Translations under genes and position numbers: made by a program
In this document: positions 41,740 through 49,692 of the stretch, piece after piece
How the letters are laid out: each line of letters begins with the position of its first letter
Numbering within the stretch: position 1 is the first letter of the stretch
DNA from: JANNAT01 sp031422555
GTDB lineage: Bacteria; Pseudomonadota; Alphaproteobacteria; Rhodobacterales; Rhodobacteraceae
Assembly (NCBI GenBank): GCA_031422555.1
Contig: JANPLZ010000094.1
Location: 1 to 49,692, forward strand
Direction: 5' to 3'
DNA length: 49,692 bases
Notes under the pieces: generated by a model
What the model was told of the DNA's origin: nothing
Database searches by the model: none
Seen by the model: the letters and a program-made list of their open reading frames with translations, nothing else

Positions 41740-43344
41740 ATGACACAGTGGTGGCGCGGATCGGTGACCTATCAGGTGTATCCGCGGTCGTTTCAGGACG
41801 ATAGTGGCGACGGCATCGGCGATCTGGCCGGGATCACCCGGCGGCTGGACCATATTGCGGCTTTGGGGGTGCAGGCGGTGTGGCTGTCGCCGATCTTTAC
41901 CTCGCCGATGTTGGACATGGGCTATGATGTGTCGGATTACACCAATGTGGACCCGACTTTTGGCACCTTGGCGGATTTTGATGCTTTGGTGGCGCGGGCG
42001 CATGCACTGGGTCTGAAGGTGATCATTGATCAGGTGCTGTCGCATTGTTCGGATCAACATCCGTTTTTCAAGATCAGCCGTGCCAGCCGCGACAATCCGA
42101 AATCAGACTGGTTTGTTTGGGCCGATCCGCGCCCCGATGGCACGCCGCCCAACAATTGGCTGTCGGTGTTTGGCGGGTCTACCTGGGCGTGGGACGCGCG
42201 GCGCAAACAGTATTATCTGCATAATTTTCTGGTGCAGCAGCCGGACTGGAACTTTCACAATCCCGATGTGCAAGACTGGATGATTGAAAACATGCGGTTC
42301 TGGCTGGATCGCGGCGTCGATGGCTTTCGCTTTGATACGGTCAATTACTTTTTCCATGATCAAATGCTGCGCGACAATGCCGCCGATTTTCGCGTCAAAC
42401 CAGTGGCCGAGGCGAACCCGTATGGCATGCAGTATCATCTGTTTTCCAAAAATCAGCCAGAAAATCTGGGCTGGATGGAACGCATCCGCCACCTGCTGAA
42501 CAGCTATGATAACCGCGCATCGGTGGGCGAGATGGGCGAAAACCATCACGCCATCCGGATGATGGGCGACTACACGGCGCCTGGTCGGCTGCACCAATGC
42601 TATTCGTTCGAGTTGATGGGCTATGACTATTCCGCGGCGTTCTTTCGTGGAAAGTTGGAAGAGTTCTTCAAGGGTGCCCCGGATGGCTGGCCGATGTGGG
42701 CGTTTTCCAACCATGATGTTGTGCGTCATGTCAGCCGCTGGGCTAAACATGGGGTGTCGCACGATGCTTTGGCGCGGCAGGCGGGGGCGCTGTTGCTGTC
42801 ATTTGAAGGGTCGATCTGTCTGTGGCAAGGCGAAGAACTGGGCCAGACCGATACCGAGCTGGCGTTTGAAGAACTGACCGATCCGCAAGGCATTGTGTTC
42901 TGGCCCGAACCGATTGGCCGCGACAACACCCGCACGCCGATGGTGTGGGATGGCTCGCCGCAAGGCGGATTTACCACTGGCACGCCGTGGCTGCCGGTGA
43001 AAGCGCCGCAATTGGCGCGCAATGTGGCGTCGCAAACCGGCGTGGCTGGATCGGTTTTGGAAAGCTACCGCGACATGATCGCATATCGCCGCGCAACCGA
43101 GCCACTGCTGACCGGCCGCACCCGGTTTTTCGACTTGCCAGAACCGGTTTTGGGCTTCCTGCGCGGCGATGGGCTGCTGTGCCTGTTCAATTTGTCACCA
43201 AATCCGGTTACCGTGACGGTTTCGGGGGTATTCGCGCTGGTCGGCCCGTCCCAAGCGGCACAAGTGCTGGCCGGGAAGATCGACCTTGGCGGTAACGGCT
43301 TTGCGTTTTTGACGGTGACGGATGGGGCTACAGTGACTGCGTAA
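41740..43344 (+). CDS. GH13 alpha-glucosidase
   Basis: This is a 534-residue cytoplasmic glycoside hydrolase of family 13, oligo-1,6-glucosidase/alpha-glucosidase type. The start WWRGSVTYQVYPRSFQD is characteristic; the nucleophile is D199 (GFRFDTVNYF), the acid/base E264 (VGEMGENH) and the third Asp D326 (FSNHDVVRH). The substrate may be maltose, isomaltose or sucrose. GGGAGAG stands just upstream of ATG 41740. It converges with the beta-galactosidase of the galactose operon, so the two sugar enzymes are adjacent but separately transcribed. Confidence 0.94.
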   Translation: MTQWWRGSVTYQVYPRSFQDDSGDGIGDLAGITRRLDHIAALGVQAVWLSPIFTSPMLDMGYDVSDYTNVDPTFGTLADFDALVARAHALGLKVIIDQVLSHCSDQHPFFKISRASRDNPKSDWFVWADPRPDGTPPNNWLSVFGGSTWAWDARRKQYYLHNFLVQQPDWNFHNPDVQDWMIENMRFWLDRGVDGFRFDTVNYFFHDQMLRDNAADFRVKPVAEANPYGMQYHLFSKNQPENLGWMERIRHLLNSYDNRASVGEMGENHHAIRMMGDYTAPGRLHQCYSFELMGYDYSAAFFRGKLEEFFKGAPDGWPMWAFSNHDVVRHVSRWAKHGVSHDALARQAGALLLSFEGSICLWQGEELGQTDTELAFEELTDPQGIVFWPEPIGRDNTRTPMVWDGSPQGGFTTGTPWLPVKAPQLARNVASQTGVAGSVLESYRDMIAYRRATEPLLTGRTRFFDLPEPVLGFLRGDGLLCLFNLSPNPVTVTVSGVFALVGPSQAAQVLAGKIDLGGNGFAFLTVTDGATVTA

Positions 43345-43359
43345 CGGGGTGGCGCGAAG

Positions 43360-43376
43360 ATTATTCGGCGAATAAT
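43360..43376. terminator. Hairpin between convergent GH13 and GH42 genes
   Basis: A perfect 7-bp AT-rich stem (ATTATTC/GAATAAT) with a 3-base loop lies in the 49-bp gap between the two stops; it may terminate from both sides. Confidence 0.4.
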
Positions 43377-43393
43377 GTTCCGCAACCAACCGT

Positions 43394-45295
43394 TTATCGT
43401 AGTTTCCAATGCACCCCGGCGGCAGGAATTGTCGCCCCGCCCCATTCAACCGGCACGGCGTTGTAGTTGAACATAAACCGATGCGTCGCGGTATCGCGAA
43501 GGCGCAAACCTTCGGGCAGCGGATCGGTTTCAAGGCCGATCTCGTGACAGATGCTGGTTAATATCCGTGTGAACGCCGCTTCATCCGGCCAGCCCGCCAG
43601 ATAATGCAGCCCGTTTGCCCGGATCAACGCGGGCCAGCCGTCGGCAGTGGCTTCGACGATTTTCGCCGTCGTTTCCATCTTTTCGCGCCAATGCAAAAAA
43701 TTTCCACCCAGCGCCAACGGCACCGGCACGTCAGGTGGCAGGCTTTCGACGCGGGCTATTGTGGCGGTCAGGCCGGGCAAATTGGGCGGCAATGGCACGG
43801 GCGTCGAAAATTCGGCGGTTTTGGCGTTTGTGCGCGGTCCGATCAACGATACTCCTTTGTGCACTGCCAAGGCGCGCAAAAACGCATCGGACAGTGTCGC
43901 CACTCCGGGGGCCAAAACCAGTTTATAACCCGCCAAATCCGCGGTATCGGGCGGCAGAATATCAACGTTCAGCCCAAGGCGGCGCAAGGATTTATAGGTT
44001 TCAAACACCAGCCGGAAATAACTGAAATCGCGGCCCTGAGGTTGCGTCTCCCACGCCCATGCGGACGCGTAATCGAACACCAACGCCACGTCGGACGGGC
44101 AGGCTTCGACATCTGGCATTGCCGCCAGTTCGGTGGCCACAAGGGCTGCCTCTTCAAACGCTTGGGCGGGGGCGGAATCGGGGCGCAGCAGGCCCGCGTG
44201 CATTTGTTCTTGCCCAAACGGAGCCTGACGCCAGCGGAAATAACACACCGCTTCGGCACCATGGGCAAAAGCCTCCCACGCCCAAAGCCGGGCCATGCCG
44301 GGCAGCGGATCGGGGTTCCACGGCGCCCAATTTACCGGGCCGGGCTGTTGCTCCATGATCCACCAGCGGCCCCGACCAACGGCGCGATACAGATCGTGGT
44401 GGAAGGCCTGAAAATCCGGATCGCCCTGCCGCACAAAACGGCTCCTGTGCTCTGGCGTGGCAGGCAGACGGTCGGATAAAAACCCAAGCGGATAGCTGTC
44501 CCACGAGGCGATATCCAAATCAGCGCCAGTCGCAAAGTGATCGAAATCAGTGATTTGGCCCATATAGTTATGGGCAATGGGATAGCTGCTGTGTTTGCGG
44601 ATGATGTCGGTTTGCAGGCGGTTGAAACTGACCACCTCATCCGAGGCGAAACGGCGATGCGCCATGACATGGGCTGGATTTGCCTCGGTCACCGTCAAAT
44701 TCGGCAAAGCGATGTCGTCAAAAGCCGCGTAATCCATCGACCAAAACACATTGCCCCAGGCGCGGTTTAGCGCATCCGGCGACTGATAGCGCTGCGCAAG
44801 CCAATCCCGGAAGGCCACCGTCGCAGCCGCAGAATACGACAGTGTTGTGTCGTGGCAGGCATATTCATTGTCGGTTTGCCACGCCGCCACATGCGGGTTT
44901 TGGCCATAGCGCAACGCCATTGCCGTGGTGATTTTCGCACATTCGGCGCGATAGGGACGGTGACTAAAACAATAGTGCCGCCGCGAGCCAAACCCGCGCG
45001 GTTTGCCATCGCGGTCCAGCGCCAACATGTCAGGATGCTTGGTCAGCATCCAGCGCGGCGGGGTGGCGGTGGGCGTGCCAAGCACAACTTTCAGGCCCGC
45101 ATTCCCCAGCGTCTCAATGGCGCGGTCCAGCCAATCCCAATCGTAGGTGCCCGGCGTGGGTTCCATCCGGCCCCAGGCAAATTCGCCGATCCGCACCCAG
45201 GTCAGGCCAAGTGCTGCCATTCTGGCAGCGTCAATGGCCCATTGAGATTCGGCCCAATGTTCGGGATAATAGCAGACGCCAAGGCTTCGTTTCAT
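43394..45295 (-). CDS. GH42 beta-galactosidase
   Basis: This is a 633-residue family 42 beta-galactosidase without signal peptide. The TIM barrel begins GVCYYPEHW and has WVRIGEFAWGRMEP. The acid/base is E144 (QTDNEY) and the nucleophile E315 (WWIMEQQPGPVNW). A trimerisation domain (VALVFDYASAWAWETQPQG) and a small beta domain complete it. It would release galactose from beta-galactosides in the cytoplasm and feed the operon's upstream genes. Its ATG overlaps the stop of the lactonase gene by 4 bases (ATGA). It is the last gene of the operon. Confidence 0.95.
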   Translation of the reverse strand: MKRSLGVCYYPEHWAESQWAIDAARMAALGLTWVRIGEFAWGRMEPTPGTYDWDWLDRAIETLGNAGLKVVLGTPTATPPRWMLTKHPDMLALDRDGKPRGFGSRRHYCFSHRPYRAECAKITTAMALRYGQNPHVAAWQTDNEYACHDTTLSYSAAATVAFRDWLAQRYQSPDALNRAWGNVFWSMDYAAFDDIALPNLTVTEANPAHVMAHRRFASDEVVSFNRLQTDIIRKHSSYPIAHNYMGQITDFDHFATGADLDIASWDSYPLGFLSDRLPATPEHRSRFVRQGDPDFQAFHHDLYRAVGRGRWWIMEQQPGPVNWAPWNPDPLPGMARLWAWEAFAHGAEAVCYFRWRQAPFGQEQMHAGLLRPDSAPAQAFEEAALVATELAAMPDVEACPSDVALVFDYASAWAWETQPQGRDFSYFRLVFETYKSLRRLGLNVDILPPDTADLAGYKLVLAPGVATLSDAFLRALAVHKGVSLIGPRTNAKTAEFSTPVPLPPNLPGLTATIARVESLPPDVPVPLALGGNFLHWREKMETTAKIVEATADGWPALIRANGLHYLAGWPDEAAFTRILTSICHEIGLETDPLPEGLRLRDTATHRFMFNYNAVPVEWGGATIPAAGVHWKLR

Positions 45296-46143
45296 AATGT
45301 GACCTGATGTTCATATTGACCAGTGGCGATATCGGGCATCGCCAAAGTTTTACCAGCATTTGGATGGGCAACACGCGCGGCTTCGTCCATGCCTTCAAGC
45401 GCCGTGGTGCAAAACAGCGTCGCATGACCCAAGCCACCGAAGGCCGGACACGACGTATGCGGCGCATCAAATAGCACCTGTTGGATAAACTGACCATCGG
45501 GCGCATAGCCGGCAACACGGGCAGCCCCCCATTGCGCCAACCACATGATCCCCGTGGAATCAATCACCGCCCCATCGGGGTTCAGCCCTTGAGTTGTCAA
45601 ATCCAGAAAGATTTCCGGGGCGGCATTTGGCCAACCATCGGCATCCAGCGTCACCCGCATCACGCAGCCGGTGGTGGTATCGCTAAAATGAGCAAACCTG
45701 CCATCGGGGGGAAAGCAAATAGAGTTCGGGATGGTCAGACCGTTGAAAAGACGGCGAAGTTCACCTTTGTAATACCGATAAATCGCCCCGGCCCCCGGCG
45801 CGTGAGTTTTGCCCATCGTGCCGATCCAGAACCCGCCCAACGGATCGGCGCGGCCATCGTTCGACCGGGTTTCCGGCATGTCTGATTCAAGCGCACAAAC
45901 CACGGATTGCGCGCCCGAACGCAGATCGAACCGGATCAACGCAGTTTCGCTGGCAATCAACAGCGTGTCACGATCAACCCAGCCAGCGGCCGAGACAAGG
46001 CTGTCGAACAGCCATTCCTGCGGGCCCAACACAGATTGTGTCAGCAGTTTCTTGCCCAGAATATCAAACCAGAACAATTGTTCACGAATGGGATGCCACA
46101 GCGGACCTTCGCCCAATTCGCAACGGCGCTGATCAAAAATCAT
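45292..46143 (-). CDS. SMP-30/gluconolactonase-type sugar lactonase
   Basis: This is a 283-residue six-bladed beta-propeller lactonase. The family's metal ligands appear in CELGEGPLWHP (Glu, residue 11), SNDGRADPLGGFWIGTM (Asn and Asp near 94-98), TIPNSICFPPDG and LNPDGAVIDSTG. It should open the lactone made by the sugar dehydrogenase: galactonolactone by context, arabinonolactone as the alternative. It is coupled by ATGA overlaps to dgoA upstream and the beta-galactosidase downstream. Confidence 0.92.
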   Translation of the reverse strand: MIFDQRRCELGEGPLWHPIREQLFWFDILGKKLLTQSVLGPQEWLFDSLVSAAGWVDRDTLLIASETALIRFDLRSGAQSVVCALESDMPETRSNDGRADPLGGFWIGTMGKTHAPGAGAIYRYYKGELRRLFNGLTIPNSICFPPDGRFAHFSDTTTGCVMRVTLDADGWPNAAPEIFLDLTTQGLNPDGAVIDSTGIMWLAQWGAARVAGYAPDGQFIQQVLFDAPHTSCPAFGGLGHATLFCTTALEGMDEAARVAHPNAGKTLAMPDIATGQYEHQVTL

Positions 46144-46745
46144 TGGATTGCCAGATCATAAGCCGCAACAATAGCCCGGGCGCGGCCCGCAACTTCGACA
46201 ACCGACAGGCCGGGCGTATAAAGCGCAGTGCCGATGCCAAAGCCATTTGCACCTGCCGCAATCCATTGGCCAAAATTGGCGACCCCGGCACCACCCACCG
46301 CATAAACCTGCGTGTCGCGCGGCAGCACGGCGCGGATGGCCTTCAATCCTTCCGGTCCAACCAGATTGGCGGGAAAGATTTTCAGCCCGTCTGCGCCTGC
46401 CGCAAGGGCGGCAAAACATTCGGTCGGCGTCATCACACCGGGCCAGCTTTGCAAACCTGCAGCTTTGGTTGCCGCAATAACAGCGGGGTCACAATTGGGC
46501 GACACGATCAGCGATCCCCCCGCCGCAGCCACATCTTGCACCGCCTGAACCGTCAACACCGTGCCTGCGCCGACTTGAACATCCCGCCCAAAGGCCTGCG
46601 CCATGGCCGCGATAGACAGCAACGGGTCGGGTGAATTCAGCGGCACTTCAATCCGGGTGATGCCCGCCTCAATCAGGGCGCGGGCGGTGGCAACAGCTTC
46701 ATTCGGAGGGATGCCGCGCAGGATTGCGATCAGGTTGCGGGTCAT
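46140..46745 (-). CDS. dgoA: 2-dehydro-3-deoxy-6-phosphogalactonate aldolase
   Basis: This class I aldolase cleaves KDPGal to pyruvate and glyceraldehyde 3-phosphate. The 201-residue protein has the KDPG/KDPGal fold with Glu33 (ITRIEVPLNSP), VGAGTVL and the Schiff-base Lys122 (ADGLKIFPANL). The SPNCDP and AVGGAGVANF segments support KDPGal over KDPG specificity, as does the neighbouring kinase. It overlaps dgoK upstream and the lactonase downstream by 4 bases each. Confidence 0.93.
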   Translation of the reverse strand: MTRNLIAILRGIPPNEAVATARALIEAGITRIEVPLNSPDPLLSIAAMAQAFGRDVQVGAGTVLTVQAVQDVAAAGGSLIVSPNCDPAVIAATKAAGLQSWPGVMTPTECFAALAAGADGLKIFPANLVGPEGLKAIRAVLPRDTQVYAVGGAGVANFGQWIAAGANGFGIGTALYTPGLSVVEVAGRARAIVAAYDLAIQ

Positions 46746-47659
46746 TCGGCGGCCTTTTGAAATACGCCCCGCGCGGTGGCAAGGCCGGAAAGGGTGCAGG
46801 CGGTGGCGTCAAGTTGATCGGCGATCAGGCCTTGAGATGCCAAAGCCCGGGCATAATTTGCCGAAAGCGCAGGCGATCCAACCAGAACAACCGCCTGCCC
46901 CAGCCAATAGGGTTTGGCCGCTGCCAACTCGATGCCGATCAACAATCCCGACAAGCGCGCCCGCGATGCCCCCGACGCCAACCCGGCGATCAGCCCTTCG
47001 GCCCGCAATGTGAACAGTCGTGCGGCAATTTTTTCGGGCTGCGACAGTGCATCCGCCACGCCTTGATCAAAGGCAGTCTCTTGCCAGCCGCCCTCGGCCA
47101 TGCCGTGACGCAGCACCGAATGATCAGACAGCAGGGCAAACAACTCTCCCGTCAGAAAGGTTTGAAAGCTGACAACCTCGCCCGCCGAGATATGCACCCA
47201 TTTGGAATGCGTGCCGGGCAGGCAGATCACGCCGTCAAACCCTGTCAGCAAGGCCAGCGCCCCGGCGATCTGGGTTTCTTCGCCGCGCATCACGTCGGCA
47301 GGTGAAATTTGCTTTAACCCGGGCGCGATCATCATTTGCAGGCGGTTGTCTTGGGTGGGCACCATCACAAGGGCGCCGGGGGCAACCGGGGTGCAGGGCG
47401 TCGCGCGATACGGAGCCTCAAACCACCCCTGACGGCTGCCGACCATGCCGCAGGCAATCACCGGCGTCTGAGCAGCTCCCAGCCATGGCGCGATCAGGCG
47501 CAACAAAGCCGGTTCAAATTCGGCGCGCGACAGTTTACCCATGCCTTCGGTTGACGTGGCATGCGCCAGAACGCCTTCTGGCCCCATCGCCCAAGCCCGC
47601 AGGTTCGAGGTGCCCCAATCAACAGCAATCCAGCCTATGTTTGAATTGCCCACAGTCAT
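46742..47659 (-). CDS. dgoK: 2-dehydro-3-deoxygalactonokinase
   Basis: DgoK phosphorylates 2-keto-3-deoxygalactonate with ATP before the DgoA cleavage. The 305-residue protein has the DgoK-type actin-like ATPase pattern: IAVDWGTSNLRAWAM at the start, CGMVGSRQGWFEAPY near residue 70, and VICLPGTHSKWV near 144. FQTFLTGELFALLSDHSVL is also typical. It starts within the stop of the SDR gene and ends within the start of dgoA (ATGA at both). Confidence 0.94.
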   Translation of the reverse strand: MTVGNSNIGWIAVDWGTSNLRAWAMGPEGVLAHATSTEGMGKLSRAEFEPALLRLIAPWLGAAQTPVIACGMVGSRQGWFEAPYRATPCTPVAPGALVMVPTQDNRLQMMIAPGLKQISPADVMRGEETQIAGALALLTGFDGVICLPGTHSKWVHISAGEVVSFQTFLTGELFALLSDHSVLRHGMAEGGWQETAFDQGVADALSQPEKIAARLFTLRAEGLIAGLASGASRARLSGLLIGIELAAAKPYWLGQAVVLVGSPALSANYARALASQGLIADQLDATACTLSGLATARGVFQKAAE

Positions 47660-48426
47660 CCTGTCACCACAACGCCGCCATCAATCACCATCGCCTGACC
47701 CGTCATCATTTTTGACGTCGTCGAGGCCAGAAACAACACACCGCCCAACACGTCAACCGGCGCAAGCGTGTCTTTCAGGCATTGCCGGTCCAGATGCGCC
47801 GCCAACCCTTCGGGGGTGACCCAAAGATCTTTTTGCTTTTGCGTCAACACCCAGCCGGGGGCAAGCGCATTCACCCGGATGCGGTCGGGCCCAAATTCGC
47901 GCGCCAAAGTGCGGGTCATACCGTTGATGCCGGAATTGGCGGTGGTGTAAACCGGATACCCCGCCGCGCCAAACATATAGCTGATCGAGGTAAAGTTGAT
48001 GATCGATCCACCGCCCGCCGCCTGCATACCGGGGATGACGGCTTGGGCCGCAAAGAAATAAGCTTTCAGATTGATCGCAATGGACCAATCCCAGAACGCC
48101 TCATCGGTTTTCAGGGTTTCATGGCGTTGATCATTGGCGGCATTGTTCACCAGCACGGTGATCGGGCCATGCGCGGTAGCGGCAGCTGCGATGGTGGCTT
48201 GCAGGGCGGTGACATCGGTGATGTCGCAAGGCAAAAACAGTGGACGGTTGCCGGTTAACACCTGCATTTCGTCACAAAAAGCAGTCGCATCAGAGCGTTG
48301 GCAAAACGCAACCCTGGCGCCCTGTCGCAAAAAGCCCTCGGTCAAGGCGGCCCCGATGCCGGCGCCACCACCGGTGATAAAGACCGATGCACCATTTAGA
48401 TCGGGATAGGTTGGCTGGTTATTCAT
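47656..48426 (-). CDS. SDR sugar dehydrogenase with Lys-to-Asn change in the active site
   Basis: This is a 256-residue short-chain dehydrogenase/reductase. The cofactor loop is GGGAGIG (19-25), the NNA motif is VNNAAN (93-98), and the C-terminal MMTGQAMVIDGG is typical. In context it should oxidise galactose (or arabinose) at C1. The catalytic set is Asn119, Ser147 and Tyr160, but the position four after Tyr, nearly always Lys, is Asn164 (YTTAN, codon AAT). Either the enzyme is impaired, or it uses another proton relay, or the base is an error. It overlaps dgoK by 4 bases; AGGGA precedes ATG 48426. Confidence 0.88.
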   Translation of the reverse strand: MNNQPTYPDLNGASVFITGGGAGIGAALTEGFLRQGARVAFCQRSDATAFCDEMQVLTGNRPLFLPCDITDVTALQATIAAAATAHGPITVLVNNAANDQRHETLKTDEAFWDWSIAINLKAYFFAAQAVIPGMQAAGGGSIINFTSISYMFGAAGYPVYTTANSGINGMTRTLAREFGPDRIRVNALAPGWVLTQKQKDLWVTPEGLAAHLDRQCLKDTLAPVDVLGGVLFLASTTSKMMTGQAMVIDGGVVVTG

Positions 48427-48448
48427 GGACGTGTCCCTGGGGATAAGA

Positions 48449-48495
48449 CCAAGGATTTTCAGAATATCCTTGGGAAAAATCTTCTGAAGATTTTT
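48449..48495 (-). terminator. Double hairpin between dehydratase and SDR genes
   Basis: In transcription order there is first an AT-rich stem at 48475-48495 (AAAAATCTTC/GAAGATTTTT, 1-base centre) and then CCAAGGAT/ATCCTTGG at 48449-48473. The first gives a 10-bp stem ending in a T run, which can act as an intrinsic terminator inside the operon. It would lower expression of the five downstream genes relative to the dehydratase, or mark an mRNA processing point. Confidence 0.55.
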
Positions 48496-48507
48496 GGGCT
48501 TGTGGCA

Positions 48508-49692
48508 TCAATGGCTTTCCCGTGTGACCAACCGGGTGTCTTTGCCGACCAGAAAATCAAGGTCTGCGCCTTGGTGGGCTTGCAAAACATGGTCGACGTA
48601 AAGTTGGGCATAGCCACGCGTGTAATGCGGCGGGTCAGGACGCCATTGTGCGCGGCGGGCGTCAAGTTCGGCTTGATCAACCAGCAATTCCAGAATGCCG
48701 TGTTTGGCCGAGATCTTGATGCGGTCACCGGTTTTCACCAGCGCCAAAGTGCCGCCTGCCTGCGCTTCGGGCGAGACATGCAAGATAACCGTTCCGTAAG
48801 CGGTGCCAGACATCCGGGCATCTGACACCCTGATCATGTCGCGCACGCCGTGTTGCACCAGTGCCGCCGGGATCGGCATATTGCCAACCTCGGGCATGCC
48901 CGGATAGCCCTTTGGACCACAGCCTTTCAGCACAAGGATCGTATCGGCGGTGACAGGCAAATCCATGCGGTCAATATTGGCTTTCATGTCTTCGATATTT
49001 TCGAACACATAAGCGGCGCCTTCGTGTTCCAACAAGGCGGGGGTGGCGGCGGATGGTTTGATAATCGCGCCGTTGGGGGCCAGATTGCCCTTCAGCACGC
49101 GAATACCGGCGGCGGGTTTGACCGGATCGTTGAACGGGCGGATGACATCGGTGTTGAAGCATTCCGCACCGTCGTAATAGGTGGAAATGTCTTTGCCCAT
49201 AACGGTTTGCGCAGGCCGCAGGTGGTGGCGCAGTTCTTTCAGAACGGCCGGCACGCCGCCCGCATAGGCGAAATCTTCCATCAGGTATTTGCCTGATGGC
49301 ATGCAGTTCACCAACAAGGGGATATCGGAACCAAGTTCGAAATCCTTCAGATCAAGATCAACGCCAACACGGCCCGCCAGCGCCAACAGATGCACCACGG
49401 CATTGGTGGACCCGCCGACGGCGGCGTTGGCCAGAATGGCGTTTTCGAACGCCGCGCGGGTTAAAATCTGGCTGGGGCGCAGGTCTTCTTCGACCATCTC
49501 AACAATGCGGCGGCCCGTGTGATGCGCCAGCGCCATGCGGCGGGCATCTAAGGCGGGCAGGGCGGCGTTGGTGGGCAGCGACATTCCCATGGCCTCGACT
49601 ATCGAGGCCATGGTCGACGCGGTGCCCATAGTCATACACACGCCTTTCGACCGCGACATACCAGATTCGGCGGCCATGAAGTCTTTCAGTGT
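48508..49692 (-). CDS. IlvD/Edd family sugar-acid dehydratase, C-terminal part
   Basis: The last 394 codons are in the window; the N-terminus lies beyond the right edge. The family's iron-sulfur Cys is in GVCMTMGTASTM, followed by NAAVGGSTNAVVHLLA, KGCGPKGYPGMPEVGNMPIP, and RVSDARMSGTAYGTVILHVSPEA with the active-site Ser. The ending TRLVTRESH is typical of sugar-acid dehydratases rather than of IlvD proper. It should convert galactonate (or arabinonate) to the 2-keto-3-deoxy acid, the substrate of DgoK. An 81-bp gap with hairpins separates it from the SDR gene. Confidence 0.93.
   Translation of the reverse strand, partial: TLKDFMAAESGMSRSKGVCMTMGTASTMASIVEAMGMSLPTNAALPALDARRMALAHHTGRRIVEMVEEDLRPSQILTRAAFENAILANAAVGGSTNAVVHLLALAGRVGVDLDLKDFELGSDIPLLVNCMPSGKYLMEDFAYAGGVPAVLKELRHHLRPAQTVMGKDISTYYDGAECFNTDVIRPFNDPVKPAAGIRVLKGNLAPNGAIIKPSAATPALLEHEGAAYVFENIEDMKANIDRMDLPVTADTILVLKGCGPKGYPGMPEVGNMPIPAALVQHGVRDMIRVSDARMSGTAYGTVILHVSPEAQAGGTLALVKTGDRIKISAKHGILELLVDQAELDARRAQWRPDPPHYTRGYAQLYVDHVLQAHQGADLDFLVGKDTRLVTRESH

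Noticed and set aside
1..49692. CRISPR arrays, rRNA genes, replication origin
   Set aside because: No regularly spaced short repeats, rRNA-like stretches, or DnaA-box clusters were noticed on either strand.

Overview
The window reads as chromosomal DNA of an alphaproteobacterium in the order Rhodobacterales (Roseobacter/Rhodobacter type). The reasons are high GC, the order rpoB-rplL-rplJ-rplA-rplK-nusG-secE-tRNA-Trp, and several families common in that order: DUF2794, IalB, a Hint-domain protein, I78 inhibitors and cytochrome c'. I see no transposase, integrase, phage gene, CRISPR array or rRNA gene. All family names come from reading motifs, without any database search.

Layout. Positions 1-4810 (minus strand) hold the translation/transcription cluster, with hairpins between rplL and rpoB, upstream of rplJ and between secE and nusG. 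Positions 4.9-8.0 kb hold a Rossmann-fold protein, a lipoprotein and a cytochrome P450. Positions 8.1-11.34 kb are the accessory part: three copies of the 3' end of an RHS (YD-repeat) core. Two of them run into different C-terminal tips, each followed by a small putative immunity gene; the third is a frameshifted remnant with no tip. Positions 11.4-19.3 kb hold glutathione-dependent formaldehyde dehydrogenase, two I78-type inhibitors, cytochrome c', a lytic transglycosylase, RNase R, a GNAT enzyme and DapE. Positions 19.6-23.2 kb hold a Hint protein and a putative inorganic-carbon operon (beta carbonic anhydrase, SbtA-type bicarbonate carrier, PII-like protein). Positions 23.4-37.3 kb are housekeeping: leucyl aminopeptidase with NlpC/P60, DUF2794, asparaginase, IalB, RlmN, a fatty acid desaturase, a YcaQ-like glycosylase, a LOG protein, DapD, a DUF4139 protein and a class III aminotransferase. 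Positions 37.5-41.6 kb hold a TPR protein, Asd and two MFS carriers. From 41.7 kb to the end lies sugar catabolism.

How the genes fit together. DapD, DapE and Asd are steps of the lysine/diaminopimelate route, scattered over 20 kb. The right end encodes an almost complete oxidative galactose (De Ley-Doudoroff) pathway in one minus-strand operon: an IlvD/Edd dehydratase, an SDR sugar dehydrogenase, DgoK, DgoA, an SMP-30 lactonase and a GH42 beta-galactosidase. The last five genes are joined by four successive 4-base ATGA overlaps. A divergent GH13 alpha-glucosidase lies beside it. The SDR has Asn where the catalytic Lys of the YxxxK motif should be, which makes the first oxidation step questionable.

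The best candidate for something undescribed is the RHS array at 8.1-11.3 kb. It carries two tip/immunity pairs that I cannot assign to a named toxin family, on near-identical 530-bp core repeats, with no full-length RHS gene in view.
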